A DNA stretch of 64,000 bases from an uncultured Draconibacterium sp. (lineage in GTDB: Bacteria > Bacteroidota > Bacteroidia > Bacteroidales > Prolixibacteraceae), in NCBI RefSeq assembly GCF_963677565.1, contig NZ_OY781982.1, forward strand, positions 62,001 through 126,000, in the 5' to 3' direction. Of the stretch, positions 52,807 through 60,536 are shown one piece after another. Position 1 is the first letter of the stretch, and the number at the start of each line of letters is the position of its first letter. Position numbers and translations under genes: made by a program. The notes beneath the pieces were generated by a model. It did no database searches and was not told the DNA's origin. It was given only the letters and a program-made list of their open reading frames with translations.

Positions 52807-53919
52807 TTATTTAAGTCGGCAACGCATTAAAATCGGATTTCCAGTTGCTGCAATATGCAACTGTACTTTCTCAAACTCTTTGTGGCGTTTATCTGAAATT
52901 TTGTGCCCGCCAACTTTATAGGCCGTAATCGGAATATAAAGCTCATTTTTTTGTGAAAGGAATGAAGGATTATCCCAAATTCCGCCATCGATATTATTCA
53001 CCGCCTCGGCAAAATACATGGTTTCCCATGTATTCTTTTTAATTAATGCAGTGGTTTGATGCGATCCCAACCAATACGTGAGAAAAATGTAATTGTTGTT
53101 TTCGAAGTAGCTTTTAATTTTAGAGTGGTGCGTGTTGTGTATATATTTCAATGTTTCAATATCATCTTTATCGCAGGTGTTTAGCCATATTTTTGCAAAC
53201 GATGGATAACCGTCACTTTCAATCAGGTACGCCGGTTTAAAAGTATTGTTTCTATAAGCAAAAACCGTATCGCTGTACGACGATACCAGTGTAATATTTT
53301 GAGCTCCTGAAGCAGCCAGATTCGATCGTCCAAGATCTTTTAAACGCTCTTCTGGAAATACCATTTTTTTGGCCTTCTGATTTTCAGAATACACCGTATA
53401 CAATCCATAATCCGGTACATCATTCACTACATAAAACCGGTTTTTCGATTCAAAAAATTTACTTCCCGGCATTTTAGCCCCTATTAATTTGGTTTTGTAT
53501 TTGCCATCTTTGCCAACTATATAAATTCCGTCTTCGGCCAATACAGCAAAATCCTTTTGGTAGGAAATAATATCCAGTGGATTTTTGATCTTACCACTTC
53601 CCTCTTTGTTGCTTACAATTGTATTTATAAAGTCACCTGCTTTTGTAAATCGAATAAAACTGATTTCGCGTGCCCGACGTTGAAGAATGATCAAGTCGCC
53701 ATCTATTTCTTTAACATTCAGAATATCGCCAAATTCAATTTTTGCCTCATTTACTTTTAGCTCCAGGTAATTCAGGTTATCTACAAAACTCAAGATGGGC
53801 AAAATATCCGTTGATTTTTTCAGTAAAATTTCCGGGATTCCATTATTCACCGCCGGTTTTTCGGTACATGAATTAAAAATCAGCAATAAGGATAATAAAA
53901 TAATAGTGGTATGTTTCAC
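52807..53919 (-). CDS. Six-bladed beta-propeller lipoprotein
   Basis: A 370-residue lipoprotein (lipobox at Cys18, LLLIFNSCTEK) of the 6-bladed beta-propeller (BF2992/DUF5128-type) family common in Bacteroidota. Blade-like repeats are seen in FGDILNVKEIDGDLIILQRR, FIRFTKAGDFINTIVSNKEG and DIISYQKDFAVLAEDGIYIV. The typical role is unknown; many such genes lie near TonB receptors or SusC genes. It ends head to head with the zinc-ribbon gene. Confidence 0.82.
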   Translation of the reverse strand: MKHTTIILLSLLLIFNSCTEKPAVNNGIPEILLKKSTDILPILSFVDNLNYLELKVNEAKIEFGDILNVKEIDGDLIILQRRAREISFIRFTKAGDFINTIVSNKEGSGKIKNPLDIISYQKDFAVLAEDGIYIVGKDGKYKTKLIGAKMPGSKFFESKNRFYVVNDVPDYGLYTVYSENQKAKKMVFPEERLKDLGRSNLAASGAQNITLVSSYSDTVFAYRNNTFKPAYLIESDGYPSFAKIWLNTCDKDDIETLKYIHNTHHSKIKSYFENNNYIFLTYWLGSHQTTALIKKNTWETMYFAEAVNNIDGGIWDNPSFLSQKNELYIPITAYKVGGHKISDKRHKEFEKVQLHIAATGNPILMRCRLK

Positions 53920-54157
53920 GACTTAAATCTTTCTGTAATGGTATAATTGTGTTCTGTTCTGACAAATTCCGTGCCTTTGAGCAGGCAAAGCAACAAATAA
54001 AATTCAGCATCAACGCAGAAGTGATCATTTAATTTGATTTTTTTAAGAATATTTACTGAAAATTTATACTCATAAATTTGTAAATCATAATGTTCTGATT
54101 AAACTTTGTAATCAGCTAAACAAATGAAACTAAAATTCTTATCTAAAAATTAAAACA

Positions 54158-54529
54158 ATGAAACGACTGACACTATTACTTTTTGTTCTCGCATTAACTG
54201 GAATGTATTCAATAGCATCTGAACATCCTGGCAACAAAGAGATTCTTGGAGAATGGAAATATGAAGTTCCGAGTGCTCCATATGGTTATAATGCCGGAAA
54301 CCTGGTTTTTGAGGAACAGGAAGGAGCATTAAAGGGTTTTGTAAAACTTGAAGGCAATAACAAAATTGATTTACAAGACTTGACCTACGAAGAGGGCGTA
54401 TTAAAATGTGGCCTTTATGTTGATTACAATTACGTGAGCCTGAAAATTAATGTTGACGGGGAAGAAATGAAAGGTGTTGTTAATACTCCGGAAGGAGCTA
54501 TGCCAATTACAGCGAAAAAAGTTAAATAA
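54158..54529 (+). CDS. Small secreted beta-rich protein
   Basis: A 123-residue protein with a signal peptide (RLTLLLFVLALTGMYSIAS). The mature part is mostly beta: LGEWKYEVPSAPYGYNAGNL, GALKGFVKLEG, GVLKCGLYVDYNYVSLKINV and GEEMKGVVNTPEGAMPI. It suggests a small lipocalin-like or jelly-roll fold. No named family recognised. Monocistronic with a strong terminator shared with the convergent gene. Confidence 0.8.
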   Translation: MKRLTLLLFVLALTGMYSIASEHPGNKEILGEWKYEVPSAPYGYNAGNLVFEEQEGALKGFVKLEGNNKIDLQDLTYEEGVLKCGLYVDYNYVSLKINVDGEEMKGVVNTPEGAMPITAKKVK

Positions 54530-54546
54530 CAACACTATCAGATACG

Positions 54547-54584
54547 AAAAAGGCCGCTATAAATTAATGTGTAGCGGCCTTTTT
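54547..54584. terminator. Bidirectional terminator
   Basis: AAAAAGGCCGCTA (54547-54559) pairs perfectly with TAGCGGCCTTTTT (54572-54584), giving A and T runs on both sides. It serves the genes converging from both sides. Confidence 0.9.
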
Positions 54585-54602
54585 ATTTAATAATTCGATC
54601 TA

Positions 54603-55706
54603 CTAATTTAGTTTTATCACCTCGCTACCAGCCAGCAAAAAAGCTCCTGTTCCGTATACTTCCCAACTGTCGGCTTCGAAGTTTTTTCGTGGATCGGCAC
54701 CAATTGGCTGACACCAGCCAACATGTCCGTCGGCTTGAATCAATCCATTCAATCCTACCCAGGCCTTTTCAACTGCAGGCAGGTAAATGTCTTTATCCAG
54801 AATCCCATTGTTAATTCCCCATGCCAATGCATAACAATAGAAACCGGAACCACTGGCTTCTCCTCCAGGATAAGATTCCGGATCAAGTAGACTAGAGCGC
54901 CATAAACCATCTTCCTGTTGCAGCGAAACAATTTTTACCGCCATTTCTTTATAATTCTGAATATAGAAATCACGGTTCGGATAATCTTCAGGCAATTCGG
55001 AAAGCACACGCACCAAACCGCCCATTACCCAGCCGTTTCCGCGCGACCAAAAGATTTTCTTTCCGTTGGCTTCCTGCTTTTCTTCAATTCCGGGTTCGTT
55101 CCATTTGTAGCTCATATCGCGTGCATATAAATGGTATTCTTTGTCCCAAAGCAAGTCGTATGTTTCTTTCCAAAGTTTATCCGACAGTTTCACGTATTTA
55201 TCGTCGTCTAAAGTAATTCCGAGCTTTACAAATGCCGGAGGTGCCATAAACAGTGCATCGCACCACCACCATGTTTTTTCGTAAATTCCGTCGGCTTCGT
55301 ACGGCGTTTTCATAAACTCATCCATGGTTGCAATAAATGGTTCAATCATTTTTTTATCACCTGAAATCCGGTACATATCAATGTAAGTCTGGCAAATTAC
55401 ATGGTCGTCGGCATGATGTAATCGTGGCCCTGGGTTCCATTCATTAGCCTCTCCCATTTCATACATGGCTTTCCATATTTTTTTCGCCCCCGTTGTTTCG
55501 TAAGCCGCAAAAACGCCGGCGTAAAATGCACCGTTGGTCCAGTCGTACAACTCGTGTTTTGGATGATCCAACTGCCAATCAAGTGCCCTGACCATTGCTT
55601 TTTTTATGTATTTGTCTTTAAAAAGCTTTTCGTTACCTGCTTTTTGTGCCATCGAAGTTCCGCTTAGCAGAACAGTAGCAATAAGTAGTAGAATCGTTTT
55701 GTTCAT
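54603..55706 (-). CDS. GH105 unsaturated rhamnogalacturonyl hydrolase-like enzyme
   Basis: A 367-residue secreted enzyme (signal peptide KTILLLIATVLLSGTSMAQ) with the (alpha/alpha)6-barrel of GH88/GH105. The family signature WWWCDALFMAPPAFVKLG (146-163) includes the likely catalytic Asp150. HHADDHVICQTYIDMY (97-112) and FWSRGNGWVMGGLVRVL are further conserved parts. Members release unsaturated uronyl sugars made by lyases from pectin or related polymers. No polysaccharide lyase is adjacent, so the substrate polymer is open. Confidence 0.92.
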   Translation of the reverse strand: MNKTILLLIATVLLSGTSMAQKAGNEKLFKDKYIKKAMVRALDWQLDHPKHELYDWTNGAFYAGVFAAYETTGAKKIWKAMYEMGEANEWNPGPRLHHADDHVICQTYIDMYRISGDKKMIEPFIATMDEFMKTPYEADGIYEKTWWWCDALFMAPPAFVKLGITLDDDKYVKLSDKLWKETYDLLWDKEYHLYARDMSYKWNEPGIEEKQEANGKKIFWSRGNGWVMGGLVRVLSELPEDYPNRDFYIQNYKEMAVKIVSLQQEDGLWRSSLLDPESYPGGEASGSGFYCYALAWGINNGILDKDIYLPAVEKAWVGLNGLIQADGHVGWCQPIGADPRKNFEADSWEVYGTGAFLLAGSEVIKLN

Positions 55707-55856
55707 GTTGATTTAAGTTTGTAGCAAACTTATGAAACGATTGCAATTCACAAAATTCTTTAACAATTTTCTTCATCGATTAAAAACAGACAACTACGAA
55801 ATAATATCATAATTTGAGTTCTACTTAACTTTAATTTTAAATTAACACTGCTGATG

Positions 55857-55887
55857 CTTGTTCAATTCAATATTATAATTATACTTG
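55857..55887 (+). promoter_or_regulatory. Promoter of the his operon
   Basis: CTTG (55857-55860), a 19-bp spacer and TATACTTG (55880-55887), one base off TAnnTTTG. It would start transcription near 55894, just before the leader peptide. Confidence 0.65.
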
Positions 55888-55903
55888 CAACTAAATAACT
55901 GAA

Positions 55904-55966
55904 ATGACAGTAAGAACACTACATCACGGCCATCATTGGAAAAACCAACCATCAGGTAGGCTGTAA
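55904..55966 (+). CDS. hisL: his leader peptide with HHGHH
   Basis: A 20-codon frame ending in TAA. Codons 7-11 read HHGHH (55922-55936), four His codons in five. It lies directly before an attenuator and 78 bp before hisG. The last sense codons (GGT AGG CT) serve as the antiterminator strand. It is too short to be found by a length-filtered search. The symbol is used by analogy with the enterobacterial his leader. Confidence 0.87.
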   Translation: MTVRTLHHGHHWKNQPSGRL

Positions 55967-56031
55967 TTGTTTTGTTTAAACTCAACGATATTAATTTATA
56001 AAGGCTTGCCATTAAAGGCAGGCCTTTTTTT
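55955..56031 (+). promoter_or_regulatory. Transcription attenuator of the his operon
   Basis: Segment 2 is GGTAGGCT at 55955-55962, in the leader peptide. Segment 3 is AAGGCTTGCC at 56001-56010. Segment 4 is GGCAGGCCTT at 56017-56026 with a T run to 56031. Segments 3 and 4 form a 10-bp terminator stem with one G-U pair and an ATTAAA loop. Segment 2 can pair with segment 3 over 8 bp (5 Watson-Crick, 3 G-U) and resembles segment 4. The design is the same as in the ilv leader in this window: stalling at His codons frees segment 2 and prevents the terminator. Confidence 0.85.
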
Positions 56032-56044
56032 ATATAAAACAGAC

Positions 56045-56902
56045 ATGGAAAAACTCAAAATTGCTATTCAGACAAAAGGAAGGTTAAACGAAGACTCAAT
56101 GGGGCTCATCAACGAAGCCGGAATTGGATTGAGCGTTGGTAAACGAAAACTGGTATCGGAGGCGAAAAACTTCCCGATGGATGCCTTGTTTTTACGCGAC
56201 GACGATATTCCACAAACTGTTGCCGATGGTGTAGCCGACATTGGTGTAGTTGGCGAAAACGAAATGGCCGAAAAAGACGAGAACGTGGTAATTGCGAAAC
56301 GTCTTGGATTTTCGAAATGCCGCTTATCGCTGGCCATCCCAAAATCAATCGATTATCCGGGTGTTGAATTCTTCAATGGCAAAAAAATTGCCACCTCCTA
56401 CCCTGTTATCCTGAAAAAGTTTTTGGACGAAAACAACATCACTGCAGAGATTCACGTAATTACCGGATCGGTAGAAATTGCACCGGGAATTGGTTTGGCC
56501 GATGCTATTTTCGACATCGTAAGTTCAGGATCAACACTGGTAAGCAACCGTTTGAAAGAAGTTGAAGTGGTAATGAAATCGGAAGCAGTGCTGATTGCCA
56601 ATCCAAATCTTTCAGCTGAAAAGCAAGAGATTCTTGACGAACTGATTTTCAGAATTGAATCGGTACAACGTGCTGAAGGTAAGAAGTACATTCTTCTGAA
56701 TGTTCCAAACGAAAAAATTGAAGAAATAACTTCGTTGCTTCCGGGAATGAAAGCGCCAACATTGGTTCCGCTGGCAAAAGAAGGCTGGAGTTCGATGCAT
56801 TCGGTTATTGCAGAAGATGACTTCTGGGAAGTAATTGGTAAACTAAAAAAAGCCGGTGCCGAAGGAATTTTGGTTGTTCCTATTGAGAAAATGATCTTTT
56901 AG
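56045..56902 (+). CDS. hisG: ATP phosphoribosyltransferase, long form
   Basis: First step of histidine synthesis, joining ATP and PRPP. The 285-residue product starts at ATG 56045 (MEKLKIAIQTKGRLNED); a longer frame through the terminator is not real. It has the catalytic domain (1 to about 205; GLADAIFDIVSSGSTLVSNR is the PRPP-binding motif) and a C-terminal ACT-like regulatory domain (about 215-285), so it is the long form that needs no HisZ and is feedback-inhibited by His. It lies 14 bp after the attenuator T run. Confidence 0.96.
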   Translation: MEKLKIAIQTKGRLNEDSMGLINEAGIGLSVGKRKLVSEAKNFPMDALFLRDDDIPQTVADGVADIGVVGENEMAEKDENVVIAKRLGFSKCRLSLAIPKSIDYPGVEFFNGKKIATSYPVILKKFLDENNITAEIHVITGSVEIAPGIGLADAIFDIVSSGSTLVSNRLKEVEVVMKSEAVLIANPNLSAEKQEILDELIFRIESVQRAEGKKYILLNVPNEKIEEITSLLPGMKAPTLVPLAKEGWSSMHSVIAEDDFWEVIGKLKKAGAEGILVVPIEKMIF

Positions 56903-56955
56903 GAATCAACAATTGAAAGCTGTTGTTGCATGGCGATAAATAATTCTCAAAAGAA

Positions 56956-57849
56956 ATGACAACGAGACAGTACATACTATTTGCCATTCCATCGCTGATC
57001 TGGGGATCGACATGGTATGCCATTAAGTTCCAACTGGGAACGGTTGATCCGCTGTTATCGGTTGCCTATCGTTTTTTGGCAGCCGGCATTCTGCTCATTT
57101 TATTTTGTGTGGTTACGGGAAGAAAAATGAAATTCTCCCTGCGCGAACACCTGATGATGTTGCTTTTGGGACTCTGTCTTTTCGGGATCAATTACTGGTT
57201 TGTTTACGAAGCAGAAACCATTTTGGCCAGCGGAGTGGTGGCTGTAATATTCTCCCTAATCATTTTCTTCAATATATTTTTCAATGCAGTTTTGCTAAAA
57301 GGAAAAATAAAGCCCGATGTAATTCTGGCTGCAGTTTTAGGAGTTGGCGGTACTGCATTGCTTTTTAAAAATGAGTTGAAAACGATTCAGAATGGCAGCG
57401 GCGATTGGATTGTTTTTTTGCTTTGCCTTGGAGGCCTCACTTTCGCTTCATTAGGCAACATTATCTCGGCGTATAAGCAAAAGAAAAACATGCCTGTTTT
57501 GCAGGCCAACGCCTATGGAATGTTGTACGGAGGATTGGCCATGTTTGCAGTTGTTTTAATGACAGGTAAACCGCTTAATTTTGAAGCATCACTGAATTAT
57601 TCGGTGTCATTATTGTATCTCACAATTTTCGGATCGATAGTCGCTTTTTCAACCTATTTAAAACTGTTGGGAGAAATTGGTCCCGACCGTTCGATTTACG
57701 TTACGCTGATTACACCGGCCATTGCTTTGTTAATTTCTACATTTTTTGAAGGTTACCGATGGGATGTATTCGCTGTGTTGGGAATACTTTTGCTATTTTC
57801 GGGCAACATTCTGGCTTTACGATTTAAAACCAAAAAAACAGTTTCATGA
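56956..57849 (+). CDS. DMT/EamA-family membrane transporter
   Basis: A 297-residue protein of ten hydrophobic helices in two EamA repeats (1-145 and about 150-290), with the typical SLIWGSTWYAIKFQLG start and the VAYRFLAAGILLILFC second helix. The second repeat includes YLTIFGSIVAFSTYLKLLGE. Members export amino acids or other metabolites. It lies between hisG and hisD, and its stop codon overlaps the hisD start (ATGA at 57846), so it is translationally coupled to his genes. A role in export or import of His or an intermediate is inference. Confidence 0.9.
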   Translation: MTTRQYILFAIPSLIWGSTWYAIKFQLGTVDPLLSVAYRFLAAGILLILFCVVTGRKMKFSLREHLMMLLLGLCLFGINYWFVYEAETILASGVVAVIFSLIIFFNIFFNAVLLKGKIKPDVILAAVLGVGGTALLFKNELKTIQNGSGDWIVFLLCLGGLTFASLGNIISAYKQKKNMPVLQANAYGMLYGGLAMFAVVLMTGKPLNFEASLNYSVSLLYLTIFGSIVAFSTYLKLLGEIGPDRSIYVTLITPAIALLISTFFEGYRWDVFAVLGILLLFSGNILALRFKTKKTVS

Positions 57850-59132
57850 AGACTTATATAAATCCGGATAGAAATACCTGGACTGAAATTTTAAAACGCC
57901 CACTTTTCGATGTTTCGGAGTTGTACGGTCGCGTACAAAATATATTAACCGAAATTCGTGAACAGGGAGATGTAAAATTGCGCGAATATACCGAACGTTT
58001 CGATGGTGTAAAAGTGGATAAATTCGAGGTTTCAGCGGAAGAAATTGCCAAAGCAGAAGCTTCAATCGGTCAGGATTTAAAAGAGGCAATTGCTTTAGCT
58101 GCAGAAAACATTAAAGCTTTTCACAGCGCTCAAATGCCGGAGGTCAGAAAAATGGAGACTCGTCCCGGTGTAATCTGCTGGCAAAAACCGGTAGCTATCG
58201 AAAAGGTTGGATTGTACATTCCGGGCGGGACGGCGCCACTGTTTTCAACAGTATTAATGTTGGCGCTACCTGCAAAAATTGCGGGCTGTAATCAAATTGT
58301 TCTTTGCTCGCCACCCGATAAAAATGGCGAGATCCATCCGGCAATTTTATATGCTGCAAAAGTTGCAGGCGTTACTCAAATTTACAAATTGGGCGGTGTG
58401 CAGGCCATCGGAGCAATGGCTTATGGTACCGAAACTGTTCCGAAAACCTACAAAATATTTGGTCCAGGCAATCAATACGTAACAGCTGCCAAACAACTGG
58501 TTAGCATGAACGAGGTTTCGATTGATATGCCGGCCGGTCCGTCAGAGGTGTTGGTTGTTGCCGATGAAACTTCAAATCCGGCTTTTGTCGCTTCCGATCT
58601 TTTGTCGCAGGCTGAGCACGGTGCCGATAGTCAAGTTGTTTTAGTTACCAACAACGAAGAAACTTTAAAGCAAGTAATTGCTGAAGTAGAAGCACAGGTG
58701 GCTCAATTACCAAGAAAAGAACTGGCTGCAAAAGCACTTTCAAACAGTGTTTTGATTGTTGTTTCGGATGACGCAGAACGTCTGGATTTAATCAATGAAT
58801 ATGCGCCGGAACACCTTATCATTAGCACAAAAAGTTATATGGAACTGGCGGATAAAATCACCAATGCCGGATCGGTTTTCCTGGGTGAATTTACTCCTGA
58901 AAGTGCAGGAGATTATGCTTCAGGCACCAATCACACTTTACCCACCAACGGCTGGGCTCGCTCATACAGCGGTGTTAACCTGGATAGTTTCCTGAAAAAG
59001 ATAACCTTTCAAGAGATTAGTGAAGAAGGGCTTTTGACAATTGGCCCTGCTATTGAAAAAATGGCAGCCACCGAAGAGCTTGAAGCGCACAAAAATGCTG
59101 TAACTTTACGGTTGAAATCTTTAGCTGATTAG
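57846..59132 (+). CDS. hisD: Histidinol dehydrogenase
   Basis: Last two steps of histidine synthesis: zinc- and NAD-dependent oxidation of histidinol to histidine. The 428 residues show the family stretch GLYIPGGTAPLFSTVLMLAL, the TEIYKLGG-like segment (TQIYKLGGVQAIGAMAYGTE), VSIDMPAGPSEVLVVADETS with the catalytic residues nearby (SQAEHGADSQ has the Glu-His pair) and GDYASGTNHTLPTNGWARSY with the metal His. The start ATG overlaps the transporter stop by 4 nt. The next his gene comes only after the inserted GIY-YIG element. Confidence 0.97.
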   Translation: MKTYINPDRNTWTEILKRPLFDVSELYGRVQNILTEIREQGDVKLREYTERFDGVKVDKFEVSAEEIAKAEASIGQDLKEAIALAAENIKAFHSAQMPEVRKMETRPGVICWQKPVAIEKVGLYIPGGTAPLFSTVLMLALPAKIAGCNQIVLCSPPDKNGEIHPAILYAAKVAGVTQIYKLGGVQAIGAMAYGTETVPKTYKIFGPGNQYVTAAKQLVSMNEVSIDMPAGPSEVLVVADETSNPAFVASDLLSQAEHGADSQVVLVTNNEETLKQVIAEVEAQVAQLPRKELAAKALSNSVLIVVSDDAERLDLINEYAPEHLIISTKSYMELADKITNAGSVFLGEFTPESAGDYASGTNHTLPTNGWARSYSGVNLDSFLKKITFQEISEEGLLTIGPAIEKMAATEELEAHKNAVTLRLKSLAD

Positions 59133-59134
59133 AA

Positions 59135-59161
59135 CGTCAACCTGAACTTGTTTCAGGTTCT
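59135..59161 (+). repeat. Left REP-like hairpin arm of the GIY-YIG element
   Basis: CGTCA-AACCTGAA... in detail: AACCTGAA (59139-59146), loop CTTGT, TTCAGGTT (59152-59159), a perfect 8-bp stem. The 27-bp arm matches the reverse complement of the right arm at 21 of 27 positions. It starts 2 bp after the hisD stop. Confidence 0.75.
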
Positions 59162-59166
59162 AAATT

Positions 59167-59454
59167 ATGAAAGGAGGATATGTTTATATTATGAGTAATG
59201 AAAAAAGAACCACTTTTTATATTGGTGTAACTAGTGATCTGAAAAAAAGGATCGCCGATCACAAGAATGGAATTGGTTCAGAATTTACAACAAAGTATAA
59301 GCTATCAGATTTAATGTACTACGAAGATTTTCCGGATATTTACCAAGCCATCGATTGGGAAAAACAACTGAAGAACTGGCATCGGGATTGGAAAATCAAC
59401 CTTATAAAATCTGTTAATCCAGAAATGAATGATCTTTATTGGGAGATAAGATAA
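59167..59454 (+). CDS. Stand-alone GIY-YIG nuclease-like protein
   Basis: A 95-residue single-domain protein of the GIY-YIG (UvrC N-terminal / UPF0213) fold. The two half-motifs are present as YVYIM (residues 5-9) and YIGVT (19-23), followed by DLKKRIADHKNG with the catalytic Arg, then KLSDLMYYEDF and the Glu-containing AIDWEKQLKNWHRDWK. Such solo genes are widely scattered in Bacteroidota, with function unknown. Here it sits between hisD and hisC and is bracketed by REP-like hairpins in inverted orientation (59135-59161 and 59460-59486), which suggests it was inserted as an element of about 352 bp. Confidence 0.88.
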   Translation: MKGGYVYIMSNEKRTTFYIGVTSDLKKRIADHKNGIGSEFTTKYKLSDLMYYEDFPDIYQAIDWEKQLKNWHRDWKINLIKSVNPEMNDLYWEIR

Positions 59455-59459
59455 AAAAC

Positions 59460-59486
59460 AGATGCCGAAACAAGTTCGGCATGACG
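59460..59486 (-). repeat. Right REP-like hairpin arm of the GIY-YIG element
   Basis: ATGCCGAA (59462-59469), loop ACAAG, TTCGGCAT (59475-59482), a perfect 8-bp stem. Relative to the left arm both sides of the stem changed together, while the loop (CTTGT on the other strand) and the ends (CGTCA, TCT) are conserved. hisC starts 13 bp later. Confidence 0.75.
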
Positions 59487-59499
59487 TACAAAACATGTT

Positions 59500-60531
59500 A
59501 TGGAACTGAGTAATTTATTAAGAGAAAACATAAAAAACCTGAAGCCTTACTCATCAGCACGCGACGAGTACAGTGGCGATGCCATGGTTTTTCTAGATGC
59601 TAACGAAAACCCGTTTAACGAGCCCTACAATCGTTATCCCGATCCTTTGCAGCGACTGGTAAAAGAAAAAATAGCAGTCTTAAAAAAAGTAGAAGCTGAA
59701 AATATTTTCCTTGGAAACGGCAGTGATGAACCGATCGATTTACTGATTCGTGCATTTTGTGAGCCGGGAAAAGACAACGTTGTTACCATCGATCCAACAT
59801 ACGGCATGTACAAGGTGGCCGCTGATATTTCCGGTGTTGAACTTCGGAAAGTTTCATTAACTGATGATTTTCAACTGAACATAAACGACATGCTTGGAGC
59901 AGTTGACAAGCATACCAAGTTAATATTTTTATGTTCGCCCAACAATCCAACCGGAAACAGCCTGAAAAAAGAAGCCATGCTTGAATTGGCAAATCAATTT
60001 GAAGGATTAGTGGTTATTGATGAAGCTTACATTGATTTTGCTCCGGGCAAAACGTTAATGGATGAATTAGAACACTACCCAAATCTGGTAATTCTGCAAA
60101 CATTTTCAAAAGCCTGGGGAATGGCCGGAATTCGTTTGGGAATGGCCTTTGGCAGCGTGGAGTTGATTAATATTCTAAATAAAATAAAGTATCCGTACAA
60201 CCTGAATATTCTTACACAGGAGAAGGCCATGGAATTGCTCGACAAAAAAGTCACCGTTCAGAAATGGGTGAAACTATTGATTGCCGAGCGCGAAAAAATG
60301 GAAAAGCTGCTTGTTGAATTTCCTTTTGTAGTTAAAGTTTATCCATCCGATGCCAATTTTCTGTTGGTGAAAATGCACGACGCACGTGGAATATACAACT
60401 ACCTTGTTGATGAAGGAATTATTGTACGCGATCGCTCTAAAGTTCATTTGTGCGATGAAACTCTGCGCATTACCATCGGCAACTCAGAAGAGAATGAAAA
60501 CCTGCTTAGCACCCTTAAAAAACTAATTTAA
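59500..60531 (+). CDS. hisC: Histidinol-phosphate aminotransferase
   Basis: PLP enzyme that converts imidazole acetol phosphate to histidinol phosphate. The 343-residue product has ENIFLGNGSDEPIDLLIRAF, FLCSPNNPTGNSLKKEAMLE, VIDEAYIDFAPG and the PLP lysine motif LQTFSKAWGMAGIRLG (about 196-211). It follows the GIY-YIG element and is 5 bp before hisB. Confidence 0.96.
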   Translation: MELSNLLRENIKNLKPYSSARDEYSGDAMVFLDANENPFNEPYNRYPDPLQRLVKEKIAVLKKVEAENIFLGNGSDEPIDLLIRAFCEPGKDNVVTIDPTYGMYKVAADISGVELRKVSLTDDFQLNINDMLGAVDKHTKLIFLCSPNNPTGNSLKKEAMLELANQFEGLVVIDEAYIDFAPGKTLMDELEHYPNLVILQTFSKAWGMAGIRLGMAFGSVELINILNKIKYPYNLNILTQEKAMELLDKKVTVQKWVKLLIAEREKMEKLLVEFPFVVKVYPSDANFLLVKMHDARGIYNYLVDEGIIVRDRSKVHLCDETLRITIGNSEENENLLSTLKKLI

Positions 60532-60536
60532 AAAAG

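Noticed and set aside
55967..56044. An upstream extension of hisG
   Set aside because: It starts inside the attenuator leader and translates the terminator; the ATG at 56045 matches the HisG family start.
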